From assembly GCA_964399625.1 (NCBI GenBank), contig CAYNSB010000029.1:1-52756 (forward strand): a DNA stretch of 52,756 nt, given 5' to 3'. Origin of the DNA: CAYNSB01 sp964399625. Lineage in GTDB: Bacteria > Planctomycetota > Phycisphaerae > Phycisphaerales > UBA1924. The notes beneath the pieces are model-generated. The model saw nothing but the letters and a program-made list of their open reading frames with translations. It was not told where the DNA came from and made no database searches. The translations under genes and the position numbers were made by a program. Every line of letters begins with the position of its first letter. Positions within the stretch are counted from its first letter, which is position 1. Positions 1 to 9,100 of this stretch are shown piece after piece.

Positions 1-926
1 ACGATGTCCACGCCCGTGATCAGTTCCGTCACCGGGTGCTCGACCTGCACCCGCGTGTTCACCTCGAGCATGTAGAAGTTCTGCTTGTCGTCGCAGAGGA
101 ACTCCACCGTCGCCGCCCCGCTGTAGTGCGCTTCCTTGATCAGGCGCGCCGCGGCCTCGAGCACCGGCGTGATCTTCTTGCGATCGATGAGCGGCGCCGG
201 GCCTTCCTCGATCACCTTCTGGTGGCGGCGCTGCGTCGAGCAGTCGCGCTCGAAGAGGTGGATCGCGTTGCCGTGCTTGTCGCCGATCGTCTGCACCTCG
301 ATGTGGCGGGCGTGCTCGAGGAACTTCTCGATGAACACGGCCCCGTTGCCGAACGCCGCCTGCGCCTCCTGCGAGGCCTGCTTCAGGTTCGAGCGGAGCG
401 CCGCCTCGTTGTGGCACACGCGCATGCCGCGCCCGCCGCCGCCCGCCGAGGCCTTGATGATCACGGGGTAGCCGATCTCGGCCGCGACCCGGATCGCCTC
501 GTCTTCCTCCTCGATCGCGCCGGGCGATCCCGGGAAGATCGGCACGCCCGCGGCCTTGGCCGCCTTCTTCCCGTTCACCTTGTCGCCCAGGCGCGCCATC
601 GCCTCGGGGCTGGGCCCGATGAACTCGATCTTGCAGTCGCGGCAGATCTGCGCGAACTCGGCCCGCTCGGAGAGGAACCCGTACCCCGGGTGGATCGCGT
701 CCACGTCCGCGATCTCCGCCGCCGCGATCAGACGCGGGATGTTGAGGTACGACTCCTTGGCCGGACCCGGCCCGATGCACAGCGCCCGGTCCGCCTGTCG
801 CAGGTAGGGGGCGTCCTTGTCCGCTTCGGAGTAGACGCACACCGCCTCGACGCCCAGCTCGTGGGCCGCGCGGATGATGCGGAGGGCGATCTCGCCGCGA
901 TTGGCAATCAGGATTCGTTTGAACAT
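1..926 (-). CDS. accC: Acetyl-CoA carboxylase, biotin carboxylase subunit (N-terminal 308 residues; runs off the window)
   Basis: ATP-dependent carboxylation of the biotin on AccB, the first half-reaction of acetyl-CoA carboxylase, in the cytoplasm. The frame opens MFKRILIANRGEIALRII, the family's canonical start. It continues with the glycine-rich ATP-grasp loop KASAGGGGRGMR, the segment HIEVQTIGDKHGN and the metal/ATP-site region ending EVNTRVQVEHPVTE, all at the expected spacing. About the last third is beyond position 1. The start at 926 has no purine-rich ribosome binding site: the bases just before it are pyrimidine-rich and belong to the right end of an inverted-repeat cassette carrying a four-helix-bundle gene. 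The partner accB lies upstream on the same strand beyond that cassette. Confidence 0.97.
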   Translation of the reverse strand, partial: MFKRILIANRGEIALRIIRAAHELGVEAVCVYSEADKDAPYLRQADRALCIGPGPAKESYLNIPRLIAAAEIADVDAIHPGYGFLSERAEFAQICRDCKIEFIGPSPEAMARLGDKVNGKKAAKAAGVPIFPGSPGAIEEEDEAIRVAAEIGYPVIIKASAGGGGRGMRVCHNEAALRSNLKQASQEAQAAFGNGAVFIEKFLEHARHIEVQTIGDKHGNAIHLFERDCSTQRRHQKVIEEGPAPLIDRKKITPVLEAAARLIKEAHYSGAATVEFLCDDKQNFYMLEVNTRVQVEHPVTELITGVDI

Positions 927-930
927 GGTG

Positions 931-1418
931 AGGAGAGAGACGAAGAGACGGAGAGAAAGAGAGACGAAGTGCGGCGAACCGTCAATCCGACTTCGCGTGA
1001 TCCGCGAGGCTGCGGATCAATGCCTGGAGCACACGATCACATTCCGCGAGCGCGTCCACGGGAACATCGGCCTCATCAATGAATCCAAGGTCCGCGCACA
1101 GTCTGCACTGAGTCCGCAACTCGAACAGCGAGCCACGCGAGATCCGGAGAAGCCTGATCAGATCGCTCGTGGTCTCCCTCCCGAAACCTTCGGCGATGTT
1201 CGAGGGAATCGATACGGCCGCCCGACGCATCTGAACGACCAGACCGAACCGCTCCGATTCGGGCAATCGAGCCGTTCGTTCGTACACGAGCTTGGCAAGA
1301 GCCATGGCGCGCTGCCACGCGATCAGATCCTCGAATCGCCGCACACCCGCCACAATTCACGCCCTTTCACAGTGCCTTCCACTCCGTCTCATTGTCTCTG
1401 GGTCTCTTCGTCTCTGTC
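931..1418. mobile_element. Candidate cassette: four-helix-bundle gene flanked by inverted purine/pyrimidine arms
   Basis: The left arm (about 931-970) is a run of gagacg/gaag repeats. The right arm (about 1384-1418) is its pyrimidine-rich inverse. A perfect 14-base inverted match, agagacgaagagac, sits at 936-949 and, as complement, at 1402-1415. The arms enclose one complete gene (982-1353) and fill the space between accB and accC, so in the accBC transcript they could pair and loop the gene out. A second gene-less pair of the same arms lies inside the DUF58 gene near 11362-11463. Known: this protein family was first described from intervening sequences in 23S rRNA genes, where inverted ends also flank the frame. 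Mobility is inferred; I found no transposase and no clear target duplication. Confidence 0.5.
982..1353 (-). CDS. Four-helix-bundle protein of the 23S rRNA intervening-sequence family (PF05635/TIGR02436)
   Basis: A 123-residue protein, the usual family length. It shows the typical opening FEDLIAWQRAMALAKLVY, the central VVQMRRAAVSIPSNIAEGFGR and the later LLRISRGSLFELRTQ. The family forms small four-helix bundles and includes the Avd accessory proteins of diversity-generating retroelements; most free-standing members have no known function. The start is GTG at 1353, the first start in frame after the right repeat arm. The gene separates accB from accC on their own strand. Its codon use is visibly less GC-biased than that of its neighbours, which fits arrival by transfer. 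No reverse transcriptase is nearby, so a diversity-generating role is unlikely here. Confidence 0.9.
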   Translation of the reverse strand: MAGVRRFEDLIAWQRAMALAKLVYERTARLPESERFGLVVQMRRAAVSIPSNIAEGFGRETTSDLIRLLRISRGSLFELRTQCRLCADLGFIDEADVPVDALAECDRVLQALIRSLADHAKSD

Positions 1419-1424
1419 CCGCGA

Positions 1425-1916
1425 TCAACTCGGCCTCACAAGGAACAGCTTCTGCCCGAACTCCACCGCGTCGCCGTTGTTCACGAGCACGCGTTCGATC
1501 GTGCCGTTCACCTCGGCCTTGATCTCGTTGAACACCTTCATCGCCTCGATCAGGCACACCGTCGTGCTCTCGGACACCGACGCGCCCACCTGCACGAAGG
1601 GCGGCGAGTCCGGGTTCGCCGCGGAGTAGAACGTGCCCACCATCGGCGACTCGATCGCGACCAGCCCGCTCGTGTCCGCCGCGGAGGACCCGCCGGCCCC
1701 CTCGCTCTCCTCGCCGCCACCCGCCGGCGCGGCCGCCGCACGCGCGGGCGCGGCGTACACCGGGGCGGCGCCCGCGGGCGCGGCCATCACGGGCACCGGG
1801 CCCGTGTACCCCCGCTTCACCGTCACCGTCTCTTCCTGGTCCTTCAGGTCGAGCTCCGTCAGGTCGTTCTCGACCATCAGGCGGACCAGTTCCTTCAGCT
1901 TGCGTATGTCGATCAT
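1425..1916 (-). CDS. accB: Acetyl-CoA carboxylase biotin carboxyl carrier protein
   Basis: Carries the carboxylated biotin between biotin carboxylase and the carboxyltransferase. The 163-residue protein has an N-terminal helical part (MIDIRKLKELVRLMVENDLT), an Ala/Pro-rich flexible linker (about residues 40-80) and a C-terminal biotinyl domain with the attachment motif EAMKVFNEI, biotinylated on Lys127. The ATG at 1916 is chosen because it gives the family's normal MIDIRK start; the frame stays open 12 codons further upstream. It follows the pepP-like gene on the same strand, the usual pepP-accB-accC order, but the accC junction is interrupted by the four-helix-bundle cassette. Confidence 0.96.
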   Translation of the reverse strand: MIDIRKLKELVRLMVENDLTELDLKDQEETVTVKRGYTGPVPVMAAPAGAAPVYAAPARAAAAPAGGGEESEGAGGSSAADTSGLVAIESPMVGTFYSAANPDSPPFVQVGASVSESTTVCLIEAMKVFNEIKAEVNGTIERVLVNNGDAVEFGQKLFLVRPS

Positions 1917-1930
1917 GGGATTGCATCCAA

Positions 1931-2016
1931 GGTCACGAAGCCACGCAGGCACACGGGCACGAAGGGTCGGGGAACCGATTGAACTTCGCTCCGTTGTGCG
2001 TCCGTCCCTCCGTGCC
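1931..2016. repeat. Imperfect inverted repeat between pepP-like gene and accB
   Basis: The left half (1931-1966) is built from cacgaag/ggcacg-type units. The right half (1981-2016) is pyrimidine-rich and imperfectly complementary. The right half begins gaacttcg, as does the right arm of the element inside the DUF58 gene at about 11426, so it may be a diverged member of the same element family. It fills nearly the whole 99-base gap and its end reaches into the pepP stop codon. It could also act as a transcript hairpin; there is no T-tract to make it a clear terminator. Confidence 0.45.
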
Positions 2017-3152
2017 TAAATCGTCGCCCACTCAAGGCTCTTGGGCATCGAACACAGATTCTCCGCGCCCTTGGCGCGCACCACATACAAGTCCTCGATC
2101 CGAACCCCACCAACGCCCGGCAGATAGATCCCCGGCTCCACGGTCACCACGTGCCCGGGCTCGAGCACCATGTCCGGCTGCATCGGGTTCAGGTACGGCG
2201 GCTCCTTGCTCAGACCCAGCCCGTGCCCCAGCCCGTGCCCGAACTCCTTGGCGTACCCGTGCCTGGCGATGTGCTTTCGCGCGATCGCGTCGATCTCGTG
2301 CGCCCGCTTGCCCGGGGCCAGCGCCGCCACGCTCGTCTGCTGCGCATCGAGCACGATCTTGTAGATCTCGCGCATCTTCGCCGGCCACTTGCCAAGCCCG
2401 AACGTGCGCGTCATGTCACCGCCGTACCCGCGGTAGGTCGCGCCCCAGTCAACAAGTAGCGTGGACCCGTTCTTCGCCTTGGCGGCGCCGGGGCGGTAGT
2501 GCGGCAGGCTTCCGTTCGCGCCGGCCGCGATGATCGACTCGAACCAGCACCGGCTCGACCCCCGCGCCTTCATCTCCGCCTCGAGCCGCCCGGCGATCGC
2601 CTGCTCCGTCTGCCCCGCGGCCTTCCCGCGCGAGAGGCCCGGCAGGATGGCCTGCAGCGCGGCCTCCTGGATCCGGATCGCCTGACGCATCAACGCGATC
2701 TCGGTCTCGTCCTTCACGATCCGCATCGTGCCGATCAGCTTCGAGGTCGCGACGACCTTCACGCCCTTGAGGAGCTTCTTGTACCCCTCGAACTCCGCGA
2801 TCGACAGATGGTCGCCCTGCACCGCCAGCCGCTTCACCTTCAGGCCTCGCACCTGGTCCACCACGGCGCGGTCCATGCCGGTGGTGCGGATCGCGATCTT
2901 GGCGAGCCCGCGCACCGGCTCCAATTCTTCCTGGTAGCGGAAGTCGCTGATGACGATCGGCTTGCCCGCCCCACCACCACCCGCCGGCACGAGCAGGAAG
3001 GACTCACCACCCAGAAAGCCCGTGAGGTATCCCACGTCCAGCGGATTGGTCACCAGCAGCGCATCACAGTCCAGCGATCCAACCTTGGACCGCACGCGTT
3101 TGAGGCGGCTGGCGAACGCAGCAGATTCGGCCTTGGAATATGAAGCCTGCAT
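2016..3152 (-). CDS. pepP: M24 family Xaa-Pro aminopeptidase
   Basis: A 378-residue cytoplasmic metallopeptidase removing N-terminal residues that precede proline. It has an N-terminal creatinase-like domain (about 1-150) and a C-terminal pita-bread domain. Metal ligands are visible: Asp235 (LLVDWGATYRGY), Asp246 (GGDMTRTF), a His in GHGLGHGLGL, and Glu residues in VTVEPGIYLPGV and GGVRIEDL. It starts the pepP-accB-(cassette)-accC run. The start at 3152 has a TATCAT hexamer 11 bases upstream and no evident ribosome binding site, suggesting a very short leader. Prolidase (PepQ) is the main alternative name; the symbol is a family-level choice. Confidence 0.88.
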   Translation of the reverse strand: MQASYSKAESAAFASRLKRVRSKVGSLDCDALLVTNPLDVGYLTGFLGGESFLLVPAGGGGAGKPIVISDFRYQEELEPVRGLAKIAIRTTGMDRAVVDQVRGLKVKRLAVQGDHLSIAEFEGYKKLLKGVKVVATSKLIGTMRIVKDETEIALMRQAIRIQEAALQAILPGLSRGKAAGQTEQAIAGRLEAEMKARGSSRCWFESIIAAGANGSLPHYRPGAAKAKNGSTLLVDWGATYRGYGGDMTRTFGLGKWPAKMREIYKIVLDAQQTSVAALAPGKRAHEIDAIARKHIARHGYAKEFGHGLGHGLGLSKEPPYLNPMQPDMVLEPGHVVTVEPGIYLPGVGGVRIEDLYVVRAKGAENLCSMPKSLEWATI

Positions 3153-3163
3153 GAGGGGTCGTC

Positions 3164-3169
3164 ATGATA
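3164..3169 (-). promoter_or_regulatory. Candidate -10 element of the pepP-accBC unit
   Basis: TATCAT on the minus strand, 11 bases before the start at 3152, which would leave a leader of only a few bases. No convincing -35 is visible. Confidence 0.35.
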
Positions 3170-3281
3170 CCGGCGACCACCCCAGAACGCCACGGCCATC
3201 CGAGATCGGGCAGATGCCCCCGCGATCGCCTTCCAATCGAATCAGTTCATGCGCTTTCGGATCGGTTCCCGTCGAAGAATG

Positions 3282-3287
3282 TACACT
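3282..3287 (+). promoter_or_regulatory. Candidate -10 element, leaderless geometry
   Basis: TACACT followed by six bases and the GTG at 3294. This spacing puts the transcription start at or next to the start codon. It also argues against the upstream in-frame ATGs at 3249 and 3279, which would lie before or across the promoter. Confidence 0.45.
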
Positions 3288-3293
3288 GCTCAC

Positions 3294-4865
3294 GTGCGCA
3301 CACGCCCGGCCGGCCTAGCCCCCCTTGCGATCCTTCTGCTCATCGCGTGCGTCGTCGGCATCCTTCCTTTACTCGGTGTCGCGTCGTTGCTTGCGCGGGC
3401 GCACGGGGTGTCCCTTCGCGACGCGATCCCAAACGGCCCCCTACTTGCGCGGTCCTGCTCCATCGCGCTGCTCATCGCGGTGGTGTGCACGCTCATCGCG
3501 CTCCCGGTCGCGTGGTTCGTGCGCGGGCGCGGCACGCGTGCCGGGCTCATTCTCATCACGCCGATGCTGCTGCCAAGCTACCTCGCCTACGCGGGTTGGG
3601 GTCTGCTCCGCGCGCCGGGCACGTGGCTGGGCAACCTGATCCTCAAGGGACCGGGGGGCGAGCCGGGCGGGAACTGGTACCCGCAGTTCGCGGCCAACGT
3701 GCAGGCGATCGCCGGCCTCGTGCTGTGGGCCTGGCCCCTGGCGGCGCTGACGCTCTCGGTGCGTCTCCGACGGATCGATCGCTCGACCATCGATGCGGTC
3801 CGCCTCGACGCCACGGGGCCCATCCGGCGTGCCCTCGCCCTGGGCGCGCTCTGCCGAGGCGCGATCGTCGCGTCGGTCGTCCTTGTGACTTTGGTGATGC
3901 TGGGCTCGGCGATCCCGCTCCACGTCGCCCAGCTCGACACGTACGCGATCCATCTGTGGCGGCTGCTCGACGAGACCCCGCACAACGAGCAGGCGCGGGT
4001 GTGGCTCGCGAGCTGGCCCACCCTCGCGATCGCGCTGGGCGGAGCGCTGGTTGTGTCGCGCGCGATCGACGCCATCGGTCCGGACGAGCAGCCCGATGGC
4101 GGACGCGGGGCGGCCGGCACACGCGTCGTGGGCCTGTGGAGCGCGGCGGTATGGGCGCTGTCGGTCGTCGCTCCGGTCGTGCTTTTCGCGCTGAACCTGC
4201 GCGAGGCGTCGGTGCTGCGGACGTTCTGGTCCCTTTCGCGGGGCGCGATCCTGACGAGCACGCTGCTGGCGGGCGCGGTGTCGGGCGTGTCGATGCTCGT
4301 GTGCGCCGCGGCGTGGATGGCGTGGTCGAGCCGGCGGGCGCGCCCTGTGCTCTGGGCGCTGCAGGTTGGGGCGATCGCCGCGGGGCTGGCGCCGGGCGTG
4401 CTGATCGGCGCGGCGACGCGCTCCACGTGGAACGCGATCGACGCGGGTTGGGCGCACGTTGTGGGTGACTCCTGGGCTGTCGTCCTGTGCGCGCACGTGG
4501 CGCGGTTCGGGTTCCTGCCGCTGGTCGCCGGAGTGACGCTGGGGCGGACCGAGGCGCCGGCGCTGGTCGACCTTCGGCGGTCGGACGCGGGCGGGTCGGT
4601 CCGCGGGTGGGCTTGGGCGGCGGGACGTCCGGCGCTGGCGGTGCTCGCGGGGGTCGCGCTGGCGTGCGGGTGCCTGTCGTTCCATGAGATCGAGAGCGCG
4701 GTGATGCTCGAGCCGCCCTCGGCGAGCGGCGGTTCGTTCGCGCGGGTGATGCTGCAGCAACTGCACTTCAACCGGACGAACGAGCTTGCGGCCGGGGTGC
4801 TGATCACGTTCGCGGGGTCGTTGGCGCTGGCGGGGAGCGCGGGCGTGCTGCTGCGCCGGCAGTGA
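3294..4865 (+). CDS. Double-length ABC transporter permease, iron/thiamine (FbpB/ThiP)-like
   Basis: An integral inner-membrane protein of 523 residues with about twelve hydrophobic segments in two similar halves, as in fused binding-protein-dependent permeases. The first segment begins almost at the N-terminus (LAPLAILLLIACVVGILPLL). The first half carries an EAA-like loop region (STIDAVRLDATGPIRRALAL); the second half's loop is weaker (VDLRRSDAGGSVRGWAW). GTG 3294 is preferred over ATG 3249 because a -10-like hexamer lies between them. No ATPase or solute-binding protein is adjacent, so its substrate and partners are unknown. It stands alone before the NHL lipoprotein and diverges from pepP. 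Confidence 0.7.
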   Translation: MRTRPAGLAPLAILLLIACVVGILPLLGVASLLARAHGVSLRDAIPNGPLLARSCSIALLIAVVCTLIALPVAWFVRGRGTRAGLILITPMLLPSYLAYAGWGLLRAPGTWLGNLILKGPGGEPGGNWYPQFAANVQAIAGLVLWAWPLAALTLSVRLRRIDRSTIDAVRLDATGPIRRALALGALCRGAIVASVVLVTLVMLGSAIPLHVAQLDTYAIHLWRLLDETPHNEQARVWLASWPTLAIALGGALVVSRAIDAIGPDEQPDGGRGAAGTRVVGLWSAAVWALSVVAPVVLFALNLREASVLRTFWSLSRGAILTSTLLAGAVSGVSMLVCAAAWMAWSSRRARPVLWALQVGAIAAGLAPGVLIGAATRSTWNAIDAGWAHVVGDSWAVVLCAHVARFGFLPLVAGVTLGRTEAPALVDLRRSDAGGSVRGWAWAAGRPALAVLAGVALACGCLSFHEIESAVMLEPPSASGGSFARVMLQQLHFNRTNELAAGVLITFAGSLALAGSAGVLLRRQ

Positions 4866-4997
4866 ACAGGACCCGACCGGCGGGGCGTGTGCGCGCGGGC
4901 GTGGTCGGCGTGAAAGAGGCGAACTTGCAGCCCGAGCAAACCGTGATCGGTTAGTCTCGTACAGAAGTTCGGCTCGTGTGCAAGGGGTGCCTTCCTG

Positions 4998-6155
4998 GTG
5001 TTGGAGCGTGCGCGTCAGGTCGGGCGGGGGTGGTGTGTCGTCCTGCTCGCGGCGCTGGCCTCGTGCGGCGGTGGCGAGGGGAACGCGGCTCGACGCCTGC
5101 CCGAGGCGCGGGTGATCGGCGAGACGGGAAAGAGCCCCGGACAGTTCACGTTCCCCAGATGCCTTGAGAGCGACGGGCGCTCGCTGTGGGTGATCGACAA
5201 GTCCGCGCGGGTGCAGAGGATCGATCCGGCGAGCGGTCGCGCCAGCGCGTGCTGGACGATGCCCGACTTCAAGGACGGAAAGCCGTGCGGCGTGACGATC
5301 GGGCCACCCCCGCCGCCCGAGGCGACATGGGTGAAGCGCGGCGAGGGAGTCCCCGAAGCGTGGAGCGCGGGCGACAAGCTTCTTTATGTGGCCGACACGC
5401 ACTACTTCCGCGTGATGGTGTACGCCCCCCCACCGCTGCCCAAGGGCGACGCGCTGGAGAGTTCGGCGGCTCTAGTGGGTTCCTGGGGGAGTTACGGGAA
5501 GGACGCGGGACAGTTCATCTACGTGACGGATGTCGGCGTTCTCGCCGATGAGCGCGGGTACGCGTCGCGGTACTACGTGAGCGAGTACGGGGACCACGAT
5601 CGGATCAGCGTGTTCGATGCGCGGACGCTGCAGTTCCTGTTCGAGATCGGAGGGCCGGGGTCGTCGGCGGACCCGGCGAGCATCCAGTTCAGCCGGCCGC
5701 AATCGGTGGCGCTGGACCGCGGGCGCGGGCGGCTGGTGGTGACGGACTCGTGCAACCATCGCGTGGGCGTGTTCACGCTGGATGGGAAGCTGACCAAGTG
5801 GATCGGCGGGCCTGAGCGTGCGGGCGCGGGGCCGGACCAGTTCGCGTATCCATATGGATTGGTGCTGCTGGCGGATGGATCGGCGCTGGTGAGCGAGATC
5901 GGCAATGCGCGGATCAAGCACCTGGATCTGGAGACGGGGGCGACGCGGGTGTGCCTGGGCGTGGCGGGGCGGGGCGCGGGCGAGTTGAGCACGCCGTGGG
6001 GTGTGGCGGTGCTTGGCGATCGCGTGTGGGTGCTGGACTCCGGGAACGATCGGATCCAGGGATTCCTTTCGCGTGAGATCGGGAGGGACGTGAGGGTGGC
6101 GGCCGGCGCCGGCGGCGGGCGCCTCTGGGCGTTGCGCCCGGAGGGGGCGCGATGA
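4998..6155 (+). CDS. NHL-repeat (six-bladed beta-propeller) lipoprotein
   Basis: A 385-residue exported protein. The N-terminus has a hydrophobic stretch and lipobox (VVLLAALASC) giving lipid-anchored Cys23. The rest is built from NHL-type repeats: for example GQFTFPRCLESDGRSLWVID, then FSRPQSVALDRGRGRLVVTD, FAYPYGLVLLADGSALVSE and LSTPWGVAVLGDRVWVLDSG, the standard blade spacing. Such propellers usually bind proteins or ligands. The stop overlaps the next gene by four bases (ATGA), so it is translationally coupled to the vWA/MoxR block and probably works with it on the outer face of the membrane. No catalytic residues are recognised. The start is GTG 4998, the only one that keeps the full signal sequence. 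Confidence 0.8.
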   Translation: MLERARQVGRGWCVVLLAALASCGGGEGNAARRLPEARVIGETGKSPGQFTFPRCLESDGRSLWVIDKSARVQRIDPASGRASACWTMPDFKDGKPCGVTIGPPPPPEATWVKRGEGVPEAWSAGDKLLYVADTHYFRVMVYAPPPLPKGDALESSAALVGSWGSYGKDAGQFIYVTDVGVLADERGYASRYYVSEYGDHDRISVFDARTLQFLFEIGGPGSSADPASIQFSRPQSVALDRGRGRLVVTDSCNHRVGVFTLDGKLTKWIGGPERAGAGPDQFAYPYGLVLLADGSALVSEIGNARIKHLDLETGATRVCLGVAGRGAGELSTPWGVAVLGDRVWVLDSGNDRIQGFLSREIGRDVRVAAGAGGGRLWALRPEGAR

Positions 6156-9100
6156 TGCTCGCCTCGATCCTCATCGGCGGCGTGCAGTTCGACGAGCCCG
6201 TCTGGCTCTGGTTGCTGCCCGTGCTGATCGGGCTGACGGTATGGATCGGGCGGCAGTCGCTGTCCGGGCTTGGGACGCGATCGCGACGCGTGGCGCTGGC
6301 GGTGCGGGTGCTGGTGCTGGCGCTGCTGGTGGGGGCGCTGGCGCGCCCGCAGTGGCGGGAGGAGGGCACGCACGTCGCGGTGACGGCGATCCTGGACTCG
6401 TCGCGCTCCGTGCCGCAGGGAAGGCAGAAGGCCGCTGAGGAGTACGTGGCGGAGTCGCGCGCGGCGGACAAGGACAAGGAGGACCGCCTGGGCGTGGTGA
6501 GCGTCGCGGAGACGGCGGTGGCGCAGGCGCTGCCCACGGCGATGAACACGGTGGTGGAGCGCTCGAACCTTGGCAACGACCTTGCGACGAACCTCGCCGC
6601 GGGCGTGCGCCTGGCGATGGCGCTTCGCCCCGAGGACGCGGCGTATCGACTGCTGCTCATCACCGACGGCAACGAGACGAGCGGGTCGCTGCTGGAGGCG
6701 GCGGAGGCGGCGCGGGCGGCGAAGGTGCCCATCGACGTGCTGCCCGTGCGTTACCAGGCGGACGCGGAGGTGACGATGGACCAGCTCGTCGCGCCCACGA
6801 CGGCGCGGATGGGCGAGACGCTGAACCTGAAGGTCGTGCTGAGCGCGACGAGGGCGACCAGGGGACGCCTGAGCCTGCTCCTGAACGACGAGCCGATCGA
6901 CCTCGACCCGGATTCGGCGTCGCTGGGGCTGGGCGTGACGCTGACGCCCGGATCGAACGTGTTCTCGATCCCGGTGACGATCCCGCGCGCGGGCCCGCAG
7001 CGGTTCCGCGCGGTGTTCGAGCCGGTCGCGGACGCGAACGGGAAGACGGGCGACTCGGTGCTGGAGAACAACGAGGCGCTGGCGGTGACGTTCGTGAGCG
7101 GGCAAGGGAAGGTGCTGGTGGTCGCCCCCTCGGACACGCAGGAGGAGCTTGCGCCGTTCTTGAAGGTGCTGCAGGACGCGAAGATCGCGGCGGAGGTGGT
7201 GAACGCGGAGCGCGCGCCCCAGACGCTGACGGAGATGAACGCGTACGACGCGATCGTGCTCGCGAACCAGGGCGGGTACGACTTCTCGCAGCAGACGCAG
7301 GAGGACCTGCGCCAGTACGTGCACGACTCGGGGGGCGGGCTGGTGATGATCGGCGGGCCGAATGGGTTCGGCGCGGGCGGGTGGCTCGGGTCGCCGCTGG
7401 AGGACGCGCTGCCGGTGAAGCTCGATCCGCCGCAGAAGCGGCAGATGCCCCGGGGTGCGTTGATGCTGATCACGCACTCGGTGGAGATGCCCCAGGGCGT
7501 GTCGTGGGGGAAGAAGACGGCGACGGCGGCGATCGAGGCGTTGTCGCGCCTGGATCTTGCGGGCATCGTGGAGTACCAGGGCGGGAGCAGCGCGACCCTG
7601 GTGCACCCGCTGAGCGAGGTCGGCGATGGCAGCGCGATCAAACGCTCGATCAACCGCCTGGTGTTCGGGGACATGTTCGACTACAGCGCGGCGTTCGAGG
7701 TGGCGATCGTGGCGCTGGAGAACGCGCAGGCGGGCGCACGGCACATCATCCTGATCACGGACGGGGACGCGCAGCCGCCGACGCTCCAGCAGATCCAGCG
7801 GATGAAGAAGGCGAAGATCACCGTGTCCACGGTGGGCGTGTTCCCGCACAATCCGGGGGACCTGCAGAGGCTCAAGAGCATCGCGGAGGGCACTGGTGGG
7901 CGCCACTACGAGGTGGTGGACAACAACGGTCTTGGGCAGATCGTGCAGATCTTCATCAAGGAAGCGCAGACGGTGAAGCGGTCCCTGATCTGGGAGGGGC
8001 CGGCGTTCGTGCCCGCGTTCGTGGGTGCGGCGGCGGAGAACCTGCGCGGGTTCGGGACGTTCCCGGCGCTGAACGGGTACATCGTGACGGCCGAGCGCGA
8101 GGGGATGGCGATGGTGACGCTGCGCGGGAAGGAGAACGACCCGATCGCGGCGCAGTGGCAGTACGGGCTGGGGCGGTCGCTGTCGTACACCTCGGACGCG
8201 ACGAGCCGGTGGAACTCGCAGTGGGTGCAGTGGAGCGGGTACCGCGCGTTCTGGGAGCAGAACTTGCGGTGGGCGATGCGTCCCAGCGGCAACGCGAACC
8301 TGCGCATCAGCACGGAGCGTGAGGGCGACACGACCAAGGTGATCGTGGAGGCGCTGGACGCGAGCGGCGAGCGGCTGAACTTCGCGCGGTTCAAGGGAAG
8401 GCTCGCGGGTCCGGGCGGGAGCGCGCAGGACATCGATCTGCAACAGGTCGGGCCGGGGCGGTACGAGGGGCGCGTGGAGACGCGGGCGGCGGGGAACTAC
8501 GTCGCGTCGCTGCGGTACGCGGCGCCCAAGCCCGACGGCAGCGGGATCATGGAGGGGACGGCGCAGGCGGCGATCAGCAAGCCGTTCGCGGACGAGTTCA
8601 GGGCGATGAGCGACAACCTGCCGCTGCTGCAGCAGGTGGCGGCGATGACGGGCGGGAGGGTGCTGGAGGGTGACATCGAGAAGGACCAGTTGTGGCGTCG
8701 CGAGGGGCTGACGATGCCCGTGGCGCTGACGCCGATCTGGATGGCCTTCGCGCTGACGGGCGTGGCGCTGTTCCTGATGGACGTGGGCGTGCGGCGGGTG
8801 CGGGTCGATCTGGCGGCGATCCATCGGGCGCTGTTCTCGCGATCGGCGCGGGTGAAGGCGGGGCAGCAGATCGGGGCCCTCAAGAGCGCCCGAGAGACGG
8901 CGCGCCGGGCGATGGAGCAGCGCGCGAAGACAGGAAGCCCCGCGGACGGCGGAGAGGTGTACGTGCCCAGCCCCCAGACGGCGAAGGTGAAGTTCGAGGC
9001 GACGCCCGAGCAGCTCAAGCGCGCGAGCGCGGCGGGCCCGGGCGTGGCGGGTCCCGGCGGCGGGGATACCGCCGGCAAGGGGGCGGGGAAGACGGAATCG

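Noticed and set aside
931..1418. A diversity-generating retroelement around the four-helix-bundle gene
   Set aside because: No reverse transcriptase, template repeat or variable repeat is present nearby.
3249..3293. ATG 3249 and ATG 3279 as starts of the ABC permease
   Set aside because: They lie before or across the -10-like TACACT at 3282-3287 and lack ribosome binding sites. GTG 3294 leaves the first helix at a normal distance.
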